A stretch of 64,000 nt of DNA, taken from Adineta vaga (taxonomy: Eukaryota; Rotifera). The DNA is taken from NCBI GenBank assembly GCA_021613535.1, contig CP075497.1, positions 6,882,001-6,946,000 of the forward strand. Reading direction: 5' to 3'. A program made the position numbers and the translations under genes. A model generated the notes under the pieces. It made no database searches. It was not told where the DNA came from and was given only the letters and a program-made list of their open reading frames with translations. Positions 28,335-39,783 of this stretch are shown here, in pieces. Position 1 is the first letter of the stretch, and each line of letters opens with the position of its first letter.

Positions 28335-30324
28335 TCATTCGAACAACAAATTGTTTTGATTCTGTATATTCGTTTTGTATAAATGAGCATTTTTTCGAAA
28401 TGAATCAATCACATCGGATGAAAACAATTGTTGATTATCTTCAATGAATTTCCATACTGAACGATCAGCATTAATAATTATGAAACGATGTTTATAAAAT
28501 TCGACACGTGCACCAATATAAAAATCATTCAATCCATAATAAATCGAATGACTATCTGTTTATAAATCAGAATATAGTATGAAAGAATAGAGTGAAGAAA
28601 AGAATAAACCTGGCTTTGGTATACGACTTCGTTCAAAGAATTTTCTAGTTGAATATTCACGTCCATCAAATGATTTTTCATAAACAGAGATAAGATCATT
28701 GTCAAGTTGATAAACAATATTAAATTGTCGACAACGATCATTATCATACGAAGATTCCTAATGAAGATTAATCACTAAGAAATTTATCTCTCTCTATGCT
28801 TACCATGATTGCTTCATAACATAGCAAATGATTTTCATTTTGTTCAAATTTACTAGAGACTACGTGTAACGGTACTATTGGTGCTAAAGAAATCAATGGT
28901 TTGCAATCGAATTGACAAAATGTTCTTGTAAATGTATCACAATCGTATAGAAAAAAAGTACGATTAAAAATAGTAATTTGTTGACCAAGGATGAAATCTT
29001 TTGATGTTAAATAACATATTTTGTCTTGTTCACATTTATCAAGAAAAAGATTGACAAATGATCCTAAAAATACAAACTTTGACAAATGACTTTTTAATAT
29101 TATTCTTCGAAATTTATTCACTGATATTATACGAAGAATCTCTAGGAACTACTTGTCGATGAAGATAAATTGGTAATGGATCATAACCATTATTTCTATG
29201 ATGAATTTCTCGTATTTCAATCGTATTATCAATCAAATACAACTAAGAGTGATCATTTTTGTTTTGTTTCTCTCGTTCATGAGAAAAAGATTACTTACAA
29301 AAATGATAAATTTTCTTATCATATTACATTGTTGTCTTTGATCATCAAATACAGCATAAAATTTCAATACTTTTCCATCAATCATCTTACGTCTTGCTTC
29401 ATTACTATTTTGTTCTTTTTTCACACTACCATCGAGATCATATGAATTACTTCGTTGTTTTTCTATTTCATCCTTTTCGATCAACTTCAACATATACGGA
29501 TCGGTTGGTATTGGTTCAGAACATTTCACTTCGATACCTTCACTTTCCAACCATTCCTATATCATCTCTCATTTTCTATCTCAGAAATAACAAAAGTCAA
29601 GAAATTGTACTCGAGTAAATGCATCACAATCACATAAACGATAAATTATTCCATAGATTAATAAATTTTGCCTAAGATTCAAATCACGCCAATTGTATGG
29701 TTCATTTTGATCATTTTTACTAATACGATGACGACGAACTCGCATACCCTTTGTGAAAATCACTTACAAACTTCCAAAGAATTACTATATAATCTTCATA
29801 CTTGATTAAGTGCACTATTCTTATATGGTGTTTCATAAATAGCAATCGTATCATCTTCAAGATAATAATAGATAATCACTCGTCGTATACGATAGGATTC
29901 TAATGGACTTTCATAAATTATTTGTTTAAAATAACCATCAAATCGAAGTATCTATGATTAATCAATTCACTAGAATTTTCTTCCATTGAATTTTGTTGAA
30001 ATACTTTTTTATCATAGAATACCATTGCTGGTACAAATTTATATGATTCTTGTACACGTACTTTACCATAAATTAGTTCCGGTGGAAAATCAGTCAACAA
30101 TTCACGTTCATCTTCCGCCAATTGAATATCTTGTTTATATGTTTGACCGATTCCAAATCTTGGTAATCGAATTATTCGATGTCCATTTTTAAAGGAAAGC
30201 GTACGTGGAACTATAAAATTCGTTTGCTAAATCAAAATCTCATGCAAATGTAATCCGAATTTTCTATAACACATACTGATGCATCAGAGAAGCGATATCC
30301 AGGTAATAATGGTAAATCTTCCAT
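28335..30324 (-). CDS. DM10-domain ciliary protein, EFHC1/EFHC2-like, without EF-hand tail
   Basis: Relative of EFHC1/EFHC2, proteins inside doublet microtubules of motile cilia. The N-terminus LPLLPGYRF and the phrase RIIRLPRFGIG match the family start. Three DM10 modules follow: the first with VRVIIYYYLEDDTIAIYE-type strands and an IYG...LCDCDAFTR end, the second with GKVLKFYAVFDD and ITIFNRTFFLYDCDTFTR, the third with DLISVYE and FYIGARVEFYKHRFII. The gene has about nine exons; one 53-nt intron removes a segment after FYDKK so that ILRFDGYF follows. The protein stops about 30 residues after the third DM10 (NNLLFE), so the C-terminal EF-hand region of vertebrate EFHC1 is absent. Fits a ciliated animal such as a rotifer. 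Confidence 0.88.
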
Positions 30325-30533
30325 TTTAGATTAACGATTCACTGAAGAAACAACTAAAATATTGTTTTCAAAAAAGTTCTACGCGCCACAATTGATTCAA
30401 ACTCAATCTTATAGAAGTAATTTTATTCAAAAAGGACGTCGTTTATGTTTTAGACTTTACGAAAAAACGTCATATGAATGGTGACAATCGATGTAAACAT
30501 TCAATATACGATGATATGTGACAAGAGAGATAC

Positions 30534-30542
30534 AAAAAAAAA
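30534..30542 (-). terminator. RNA polymerase III terminator of tRNA-Pro
   Basis: Nine consecutive T on the minus strand, five bases after the tRNA 3' end, the usual Pol III stop signal. Confidence 0.8.
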
Positions 30543-30547
30543 GAGAT

Positions 30548-30619
30548 GGGCCTGACCGGGGATCGAACCCGGAACCTCTCGCACCCAAAGCGAGAATCAT
30601 ACCACTAGACCATCAGGCC
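30548..30619 (-). tRNA. tRNA-Pro (anticodon TGG)
   Basis: Full cloverleaf on the minus strand, 72 nt: acceptor stem GGCCTGA with TCAGGCC and discriminator C, anticodon stem CTCGC/GCGAG around loop TTTGGGT (anticodon TGG), and T arm CCGGG TTCGATC CCCGG. Internal promoter boxes are present (A box TGGTCTAGTGG, B box GGTTCGATCCC). There is no intron. It lies between the DM10 gene and a small LIR-motif gene. Confidence 0.97.
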
Positions 30620-31727
30620 ACGTTACTAAACCGTTCGTACATTGCTTACAAGTTGAATATATACATTCATCTTGGATAAAATACGAAAGAAATATGCAAT
30701 GTTATTGATATGAAAATTTATTCAGAGAAATGTTTTTAAAAGCAGTAAACATTGAATAATTAATAGTTGAAATTTTTTTCTAGTTAAAAAAACAAAAACA
30801 CATTAATAAAGAGTGATTCACGATGAGAAAATATTGCGTAGTTGTCTGGCATGTTTTCAATCTATATTTCATTACCTTTTCAATATGATTGGCTTGATTA
30901 TTGTCAATATTTATGCTGACTTCACACTTAAATTTTTTCACAATAAATAAGACAAGCTTATCTTTGTATGCAAGTAGGATTGAAATCAATGGTAGATAAA
31001 ATTACGCTGAGAAAGTCTGTTTGTCAATGACAAAAATCAAGAAGATATATTCATTTTTAACTGTTGAAATTCGAATGAAATAGAATTGTATTGTGAAATT
31101 ATTTGTAAGCACACGATCTTTATTTTTATATTTGTTCTCATTTTTCTTTAGTCTTTTTACTCTATTCATCGTGTTTTTTCCTGCTATATACACATAAATA
31201 TTCTAGACGATGTTAACAGACGTATAAAGATAGAAAAAAAAAGAAACGTTCGAATAAACAAACATCGATGTACACACATTTTTATCCCTTCGCGACAGAT
31301 TCAATTCAAAATCATACATTATACAAAAAGTAAACTGAAGAAGATATAAGAAGATTTCCACTTGATATTTCCCGTAAATTTTCAAAATCCTTCTCACCTC
31401 AATCACGCACACGTATCTGCATTTTTTGATCGTCATACAAAGAAAAAGAAAAAGGAAAAGACACTAGACACGAATAAGAACAATAGAAATATACACGTAT
31501 AGCAAACGAGGAAAAAAAAGCTCCAAAAAATAATATTATATATATATATATATATATGTATATGGATATATAATGAGGAAGTATTATTTTAGTGAGAGAA
31601 AAAGATAATTTTTTCTAATATACAACACTAGATTAGAAAAGAAAAGAATCGGGTTTGAAAAAACATGAGAAGAAAGTCTAATCTAACTTTGGCATTGATT
31701 ATAAATGAATAAGACAAAAAATAGAAA
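30620..31727. other. Spacer with TA repeat
   Basis: AT-rich, no supported gene; short open frames here look like chance. A TA microsatellite lies at 31536-31557. The right end should be the 3' UTR of the gene at 31728-32135. Confidence 0.4.
31536..31557. repeat. TA dinucleotide microsatellite
   Basis: About eleven tandem TA units, seen directly. Confidence 0.9.
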
Positions 31728-32135
31728 TCATTTGACTTTGACAATACGTTGTTGAGAACTAAATAAATCACGTTTGTCGAATAATTGCGCATGTTGATCC
31801 ATAACATAAGAATCAAGATTCGAATCATCAACATTTGCTTTAACACCTGTTGATGGTAATGAATAAAGCACCTTCCATTTACGTTTTTTATTCTGTTTAA
31901 CACCAGATGATGGTTGACACATATTCGTTGGCTTATTGTTATGATTATTTTGTGCCAATGGTCGTTTCGATTGTGGAGACACTTTTGGAGATGGAATCAC
32001 TGGGACAGGAGGCTGCTGTTTGCCTTGTTCATCTTCGATGACGACAAAGTCCGATTCATCTTGATCATCAATAACAATCCATGAATCACTCATCTGTTTT
32101 GGTGATGATTTGAAAGGGACATTACCAGCAGCCAT
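31728..32135 (-). CDS. Small acidic/basic protein with two LIR-like motifs, 135 aa
   Basis: Single open frame from the ATG at 32135. Family not recognised. Two closely spaced motifs stand out near residues 16-36: DSWIVIDD and SDFVVIEDE. Each has an aromatic residue, two spacers and an aliphatic residue (W-x-x-I and F-x-x-I) with acidic flanks, the shape of LC3/Atg8-interacting regions (compare DDFVMI-type motifs in autophagy proteins). A proline-rich middle (PPVPVIPSPKVSP) and a basic C-terminal half (NKKRKWKVLYSLP) follow. No signal peptide or membrane segment. The role in autophagy is a guess from the motif only. The gene is bounded by long spacers. Confidence 0.6.
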   Translation of the reverse strand: MAAGNVPFKSSPKQMSDSWIVIDDQDESDFVVIEDEQGKQQPPVPVIPSPKVSPQSKRPLAQNNHNNKPTNMCQPSSGVKQNKKRKWKVLYSLPSTGVKANVDDSNLDSYVMDQHAQLFDKRDLFSSQQRIVKVK

Positions 32136-33174
32136 TAATAGGTATTAAAGATAAGTAAGAGAGAGAGAGAAAAGAATATAATCTAGAAACAAAAATAAAA
32201 CCCAATAGAATGTTATAAGTAATACATATGTTGTTTTCTTCTTTTCTTGTCCCATTGCCCTCTTTGCCTATTACTGTTTCTTGTCGTCAGAATATCGAGA
32301 TTCGTTTTGCCCTTTCAACGCACATATGACATCGACAATAACAAAACAACAACAACTTGTTTTTTAGACAATCGACCATTTTTTTCCTTCTCTGCTATAC
32401 TTCAAGAAAAAACGAGTAGCTCTTTTTTTCCTATAAAAAAAACGAGAATGCATACTAAGGACGCTATACTGTTTCTTTCTTTTTATCCTACATAGAGAAA
32501 AAAAACAAACCTATAGTGTCGACGATTAAGAAAGAAATGAACATAAAATGAAAGACATCAAGTGATAGTGACCATGACAATAGCACCTATTTACAGATTT
32601 TCTCGCTAACAATCATGCCGGTCGATCTGTTTGCATTGATTTCTCTCTCTCTCTTCGTCTTTCTCGATGCAGAGACAAGGGAGAAAAAATGCCTATCGAA
32701 TCCTACATTTTCTTCTCGATACGAACATACACACTTTGACAACTGCTGTGGCTGATGCTATTCTTGGCGATGTGGCAAATATGTCGAAGAAAAAAAGAAA
32801 GAAAGAAAGAAAAGAAAAAACGAGCAAAAGAGAAGGCGAAACTGACGGGTCGGCATGTGATCGTCATTATTGTATGTGTATGCATACGTCTTCTTTCTCT
32901 TTTTTTCTCTCTCCCTATATATATGTGTGTGTGTATAAGGATCATGCGAATGTGTTCGTCGTGCTCACTCACTAGGGTCCACGACGTCATAACGAACGGG
33001 CAAGAGAACAGACGCACGCATACTGGCAGCGCATGCACTCTTTGTGTGGTTACGAGTAACGAGAAGGGAAAAAAAAAGAGAACCCTGCGCACGAATGAAA
33101 TAATGTTTATTTAACAATGAAAGAGAGGACGGAAAAAAACGAAGAAAAAAAAAACGAGAAGATTAGAGTAGCTC
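32136..33174. other. Low-complexity spacer upstream of the LIR-motif gene
   Basis: Short GA, TC, TG and AAAG tracts (for example AG near 32158-32171, AAAG near 32795-32820, TG near 32924-32934). Overlapping open frames on both strands at 32667-33114 are made of low-complexity translation and were not accepted as genes. It should contain the promoter of the gene at 31728-32135. Confidence 0.4.
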
Positions 33175-35151
33175 TAGAGTTTCTCTTGTGAATAGTAAGC
33201 CATTGCATCTCGAGCACATTCAGGACCAATGTTGAACAGTGGATGTGTATTACGCTAAAAGAAAAGAAGATTATCATTTGTGGATTAATCCTTTTTACTT
33301 CTCTATACGTATTTCTTACTAGTCTGTTTTCATCACCTCCACATATGATTGATGTTTGATCTAGACCACTATCTTGAAATAAACTAAGTCCACTTAAGCA
33401 GTAACATGTATGATAAAGATCACTACCACTAAAAGACAAATGTTAACCTTTCAAATATTGAAAGGTGAATGAAAACTAATTTTACCGTCCATTAGGTTTT
33501 GGTCTGTCAGTAAAACCACCTACTTGATTTGCTTGACTACATAAGAGAACATATTCTTGAGCAGCAACTAAATCAAAAACGAAAGAAATAGGTACAAAAA
33601 GAAAATTTTTATGTCTTACTTGTATTAAAAAGTTGTTCATCAGATTGCTCGCTCACAGCTAAATATTTAAATTGGAATTTTTCTTTTACAAATACAAATC
33701 ATACGAACCTTGATTGCTTTTTATCGGTTGACGTCGTTGAATAGTCTGAATAAGTGGTAGCAAAGCACCAACCCAAAATGAATAACATCCATCGACAAGT
33801 TTATTTGTACGTCCTTGAAAGCCACCTTCAAATGTCATTTGTCGATTAACAGTCCATCTCTATTGCAAGAAAAATCATCAGATCTATCTTTATAGATATC
33901 TGTCAATCATTTGTTTATATTTTCATACAAGTAAACTTTCACGATCACATATCGATTCTCGATCAAGTAGTATAAGTGTCGCATAACCACAAAATGAATA
34001 TCCACCATGAGCTTCAGCACCAGGACAAGCACCAAAACCACCTTCATATGTTTGACAACTAAAAATTAAAGTGACTAATCAGTCGAGTATGTTTCTCAAA
34101 AAATAATTTCAGTTTTACCTTGCTACCCATTCAGCTGTATTCGCAAAAAGTTCATTTCGATCTTCTAATTGACATAAAGTTGCAACACTTGCAGCGCAAT
34201 AAGTCGCACTAAGATTATCAAATAAAAGATTAGACATATATCTATCAATGTGAATTTACCGAATATCAGATTCACCATCGAGATGAAGACTAAAACTACC
34301 ATTTATTGGATCACGAATTGTTTTTAACCATGCTGATAATTTTTTTCTAGAAAAATGACTATTTTCGAAAAACGACGATCAAAAAAAGAGAATTTTACCG
34401 ATTGATCACTTTATAAGCTCTTTCATTTCTTAATAAACATAGAGCATTAACAGCTGCATATGTTGGAGCTAAATGAGCTATTTGACCAGGACCACCTGAA
34501 AAGAATTAATCAATGTATACATTTAATCATCTCTTAAACAAATAATGATAAGTGTTTATCTAAGAAATTATATTCTTCGAATGTTATTTTATATTGATTA
34601 GATATTTAAAAAAAAATCTTTTCATACCGGTAAAGCCGCCATCGGGATGTTGACATCGATTTAAAAAATCAGAAATACTAAACATAATCATTCATATAAT
34701 GGCAATATTTTCAATGAAAACCTACTCATTGATCAATGGATCTGCTAATTGTTCGTCAAGTAAATATAAACTTTGTGTAATCCAATAGACAAGCCATGGT
34801 CGACTTGCATCGAGTGCCTATAAATGAATCGAATTTCATATTTTCTTTTTCTTCTATTCAATACTTGTTGATTCGTAGGTAAATGTTGAAGACTTTTCAG
34901 AAGATAAGTAACATGTTTATCTCGATGGAGAACAGGTCCTCTACAAATGAATAAAAAATATTCTTAAAAAAAGAAAATCGTTTTTTCGTATTTTACTTTA
35001 ATCCAAAACTGGATTGTTCCTTAAGAAAATTACGAAAAAGTATTTCTACTTCTTGTTCACATTCCGTTTGATCTCTCGTTGTTACTGTATCTTTATTACG
35101 AGTTCGATGTGTATCTTGAAAAAAACCTTTCTGATCGATACGAAGTGACAT
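33175..35151 (-). CDS. FNTB: Protein farnesyltransferase beta subunit, about twelve exons
   Basis: Catalytic zinc subunit that, with FNTA, attaches farnesyl to CaaX cysteines of Ras, lamins and similar proteins in the cytosol. Conserved stretches in order: [93 protein letters not shown]. Zinc ligands are visible: Asp and Cys in LVDGCYSFW and His in [13 protein letters not shown]. The end is [16 protein letters not shown]..., as in FNTB, with a short tail. Start chosen at the ATG at 35151 ([12 protein letters not shown]). Introns are short. The GST gene lies 126 bp upstream on the same strand. Confidence 0.92.
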
Positions 35152-35277
35152 ATCTAAAATATGCTGAACTATGTTAGATGAAAGAAAGGTTAAAATTGCG
35201 TTCGATAATGCAGGTTTAAATAACTTAACGAAATAAATATTAGTATAAAAAACAAAATGGATATTGAATCAAATCGT

Positions 35278-36079
35278 TTAACCATCTTTTGAGCAAACTT
35301 TAAGACCTTTCTTTACTTGTGGTCGATCACCAATGACTTTTAACCATTTGTCAACATTCGGATAAGCATTATCATCTAATTTATCTTGATAATTTTTTGT
35401 AAAAAATTGTACCCATGGAAAAATTGCCATATCAGCTATTGTATAATCATTTCCACTAACATATGAACCAGTACTGCCAAGTTGTGTATCAAGTACTTTC
35501 AATAAACGTTTTGCTTCATCTAAATAACGTTTTTTTGCATATTCAATTTGTTCTTTTGCTGCTCTGTGAAAATGATTTGCTTGTCCAAACATTGGTCCAA
35601 CACCACCCATTTGCCACATAAGCCATTCAATTGTTTCATAACGTTGACGTGTACCTGTTGGAGCAAGAAATTTACCAGTTTTATCGGCAAGATAGATTAA
35701 AATAGCTCCACTTTCGAATAAAGTTAATGGTTGTTTATCATCGCCTGTTGGTTGTCGATCAACAAGAACAGGAATTTTCGAATTTGGATTCAATTTTTTA
35801 AACCAATCCTCTACAGAAAAAAAAGAGGGAGAATAATATTCTTAGATGAAATTAAATTTCTTTAATTGTTTTACCGTATTGAATATCTTTACTAATATCA
35901 ATCAAATGAGCATCATATTCAAGACCTAATTCTTCTAAAGCAATACCAATTTTTTGTCCATTAGGTGTTGCTAAGGAATATAGTTGAATAGGTTTATCTC
36001 CTGTTTGAAGACTTTGATTTGTTGCCATCGTTCTTCGACTTAGTGTTCGACAGAAATTCACTAAGAATAATCTATACAT
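35278..36079 (-). CDS. Glutathione S-transferase, bacterial YfcG/Nu-class-like, 245 aa
   Basis: Two exons, 36079-35875 and 35810-35278, with a 64-nt intron (738 nt, 246 codons with stop). The thioredoxin-like N-terminal domain has YSLATPNGQKIGIALEELG, the TPNG motif typical of YfcG-type GSTs, then KLNPNSKIPVLVD (cis-proline) and LFESGAILIYLADKTG. The helical C-terminal domain has WLMWQMGGVGPMFGQ and DYTIADMAIFPWV. Bacterial YfcG-class enzymes use glutathione as disulfide reductases/peroxidases, so a detoxification or redox role is likely. The resemblance is stronger to bacterial/fungal GSTs than to animal cytosolic classes, suggesting horizontal transfer followed by intron gain. An internal Met (MATNQ) would give a cytosolic form; the longer start adds a basic, possibly mitochondrial leader. 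Confidence 0.88.
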
Positions 36080-36128
36080 AAATAGGAAGCAAAAAAACTA
36101 AAAATAAATCAAATCATTATCGTTCTCT

Positions 36129-38886
36129 TTATTCATATGTTAAAATTAAAGGATCTAATTTTTGTTTAAATTCTTCAAAAGATGTTACAGGTAATTGACA
36201 TTGAAAATTTCTACAAAGAAAAATTCTTGTTTGTTCATTCGTTTTATCCATATATGATGTTAATTGTTTATTATATTGAAGAAGTTTATTATTTGATTTC
36301 GTTAAATTGATGATAATTTTATTTGGAAGATAAGATGTTTGAATATATCGATTGATTTCTTCTAGATTCGATGATTGAATAAGAATTTCATTTATACCTT
36401 GAGTATACATTTCATAACAACGAATCATTGTTGGCATAGTCATTGGTACTCGATTTAATTGATGAGAATAGGATTTAAATAATAATCGAAGACGATCATG
36501 AAATGATGAATCATCAAAATAATGACCAAGACGAAGAAGATTGAGAGATGAAATGGCATTGGGTGATGGTTCAGCTCCATCATGATCTAAAGAACAAGTT
36601 TCGATAATAAAAAGAAAAGAAATATTTATTGATATTCACAACCTTCAGAAAGACGTAAAATAATCGAAATATCTTTTCCATCTGTACTTAAATACCGATT
36701 TTTATTTGAATCCCAAAAGAATTCATCCTGTTGTTTTTGTAAATCATAAGCAAAGATTAATAATTCTTCATCAAAATTCGTTTCATATAAATCTATACAA
36801 GCTTGAATAACAAATGCATAATCATCTAAGAATCCATTCACTTTCGATTCTCTAGAAAATTTCAATAAACTATGAAGAAAACTGTTCTTCTAAATCTCTT
36901 ACGTATATTCAATTCGATGTGTCTTTTGATCGACATAACATGCACGTAGAAGTCGTTTGGTCGATGAATCAATTAAATAAGTACGAATGAAAGTAATGGC
37001 TTGTTCAGCAAGTTGAGTATAGTTTGATTCTTGCAATACACAAGCAGCTCGTGCTAAACCACTAACCATTAAACCATTCCATGATGCAAGAAATTTTTCA
37101 TCACGATGTGGTCGTGGACGATTTTCATTTCGATAAGCGAATAAAATATCGTGACATTCAGCTAAAATTTGTTTCAGTTCATTTGTATTGGCAAGTTTAA
37201 ATTTCTCGACTGTAGCTTGAAGGTTACCATCAGTAATTAAAACATTTTGATGTTTTAATTCGTCATGTGGATCCTTAAAAAGATTAGAAAAAAAATCTAT
37301 TGATGAAGTTCATTAGAGTAGTTCAATCTCACTTGCATAGGATCAACATTTCCATCTTTCTTACATTGATAATAATAACAAAAGATTTGTGCATTTTTTT
37401 CTGATAGTAATTTGTGTAATTCATCATAATTCCAGACGTAGAAAGCACCTACATTAGAAACAAAAAATAGAGTGATGAATGATTGAACGTTTTTCTTCTC
37501 TAACCTTCTTTTTTCTTCTTATCCGTTTTCATTGGTAACGAATCAGCATCTTCGGCACAATAGAAACCTCCATGTTGGCTATGACGTAAATCACGTTCAA
37601 CATATAAAATCAAATCTCGTAATGTTTGACCTATAAGTTCATTTTTCGTAATCTTCAATAGAAACAATTGATAAAAGTATTTTTTTCATTCAAGACTACC
37701 TTACAGCATATGTATCCGCTAAAGCAACAGCTATTTGTCCTTGATCATAGAGCATTTTTTCAAAATGAGGCACATGCCATCGATTATCAGTTGAATATCG
37801 ATGGAAACCTTTTCCTAATTGATCATTGATACCACCTATAAGTAGATTAATATGTGTTCTATGTTCATAACAGATATAAAAATTATACCTAGAGCCATTT
37901 TCTTTAATGTCAATTGTGTCATATCAAGCGCTAACTTAGCAATATCAACTTTTCCTTTTGACTGATGACATAATGCAGCATGTGTTAATAAAAAGTTAAA
38001 ATTAACTACAAATAATATTCTATTAATATAAGTAGGAAAATTTGATATTAAAGATACCTGGTTGTGGAAATTTTGGACTTGTACCAAATCCACCGTGATC
38101 ATCATCAAAATCATTAGCAAAATAAGCAAAACAAGTTTGTATACTTTTATTAGTAATTCCATCGGAAGTATTTTCTGTACTAACAGATTGCTTTTCCATT
38201 GCTGTCGTCAATTGTTGTACTGCATCTTTACTTCCATCAATAATATCATTTGATTTTGTTCTCCATGCTTCATTTAATTTAAGTAAAATTTCTTTAAAAC
38301 CTGGACGACCATATTGACGTTCACTTGTCGGTGGAAAATAAGTACCAGAAAAGAATGGTTGTAATTGTGGAGTAAGCCAAACGGATAATGGCCATCCGCC
38401 ACCACCTTGTGTTGCCTTTTTAAAAGAAAAATAACAAAATATGATTATGAACAAATTAGATGAAATGTTATCTACTTGAAGATATGTCATATATACTCGA
38501 TCCACATCTGGACGTTCTTCTCGATCAACTTTTATCGAGACAAAATGATCATTAAGTATCTTAGCAATTTCAGAATTTTCAAATGATTCATGTTCCATAA
38601 CATGACACCAATGGCAAGTACTATAACCAACTTAAAAAAGAATTTTATTAGTAGATAAATTCATAGTTTTAGTTTACTGGAAAGAAAAATTGGTTTATTC
38701 TCTTTGCGTGATTTTTCAAATGCTTCCTCACTCCATGGATACCTGAAAATGATAATATTGCATGGATAAAAAGTGAATGTTAAATTATTTTTACCAATTA
38801 ACTGGATTATGAGCATGTTGTTGAAGATATGGAGATTTTTCTTTAGCTAAATGATTAGCAAAACGTTGTTGCTCTTGTTGAGCCAT
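36129..38886 (-). CDS. SPATA20: SPATA20/YyaL-type thioredoxin-domain protein
   Basis: Large protein of the DUF255 family (human SPATA20, bacterial YyaL): an N-terminal thioredoxin-like domain followed by an alpha/alpha-barrel glycosidase-like domain. Conserved opening: [20 protein letters not shown], then [19 protein letters not shown] with a CxxC pair, [31 protein letters not shown] and FFSGTYFPP. Downstream exons include PKFPQPGIF, the [10 protein letters not shown] motif and YADRDLRH-type segments. It ends DPLILTYE at 36129. About eight exons with short introns; the first Met used here (38886) gives MAQQEQQRF. The frame is open further upstream to about 39021, so an additional 5' exon is possible. 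Molecular activity is not settled in animals. The gene is 49 bp from the GST. Confidence 0.9.
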
Positions 38887-39459
38887 TCTTACAGCAAGAC
38901 GAAACACAGTAAAACTAAAAAGAAAAGAGTTCTTGTATAACTGTAATTGAATCATACTTTTGAGAACGCCAGAAATTGTACATTCACTTAATATTATTTC
39001 TTGGAAACTGAACGTCCTCAATTACCTATTGATATTATATACATGTATATATATACTTTTATCTGATTTCGTCTATTCTGCCATTTATTACTCGCGCAAA
39101 AGAGAAACCAATAAGAAACTTCATTTCTATATTTAATCTGTCTACTAGAGTCCTCTTTACACTATTTAGTCAATATTTTGTATTTGTATAGATATATTTT
39201 GTGGAAGATAAAAGAAACGTTGTATATTTTTCCACAAACATTCACACAATATAAATGTGTAACGTAGAGATATTCGAATAGACACCTTGCCTACAAGTGT
39301 ATATTTTCGATAATTAATAAAATAATTCAAAATAGATACACAATTGCAGTGAAATCAACAGAAGAAATACGTTCTTTGTATATCAATTTTATATTTTGTA
39401 GTGTTTTTAAGCTCGTTTATTATAATTCTTGTTACAATATGAATGAAATTGTCATTGAG
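38887..39459. other. Spacer between SPATA20 and the Dabb gene
   Basis: No independent gene seen. The part next to 38887-39021 may be 5' UTR or extra coding sequence of SPATA20. Confidence 0.35.
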
Positions 39460-39783
39460 TTAGTTGTGCACCCAAAAATCAATAACAGTTGCTTCGACCA
39501 TATGTGGTTTTAAAATTTCGACGAAATCTTTATGGTATGGATGTTCGAGATAAGTATCTCGATCTTGTTCATTGGTAAATGTCAATATAAAACAATGAGT
39601 ATAACCTCGATCAAGATTTTCTTTGCTAACATTTTTACCCCATTCGTATCCCTTGATTATCGTTAAAAGTTTCACCTTTGCTAATGTACGAAATTCATCT
39701 TCGAGGTAGGTGATATCGGCTGGCGGAGTATTTTCCTTGAATTTTAATAAAACAACATGACGAAGTTGTTTAGTTTCAGCCAT
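39460..39783 (-). CDS. Stress-responsive A/B barrel (Dabb) domain protein, 107 aa
   Basis: Intronless gene from the ATG at 39783. The whole protein is one Dabb (ferredoxin-like dimeric alpha/beta barrel) domain: RHVVLLKFKENTPP first strand, then GYEWGKNVSKENLDRGYTHC and FTNEQDRDTYLEHPYHKDF, ending VIDFWVHN. The GFTHCF-and-AHPxHxxF pattern is the classical family signature. Dabb proteins occur in plants and many bacteria; the role is usually unknown, often stress-linked. The spacing, short length and absence of introns, unlike its neighbours, make bacterial origin plausible. The frame is open to 39837 but the extra residues are hydrophobic and not part of the domain. Confidence 0.88.
   Translation of the reverse strand: MAETKQLRHVVLLKFKENTPPADITYLEDEFRTLAKVKLLTIIKGYEWGKNVSKENLDRGYTHCFILTFTNEQDRDTYLEHPYHKDFVEILKPHMVEATVIDFWVHN

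Noticed and set aside
32667-33114. Overlapping open frames on both strands (102-129 codons)
   Set aside because: Translations are low complexity from AAAG, TTTC and TG tracts; the frames exist on both strands together, as expected for simple sequence.
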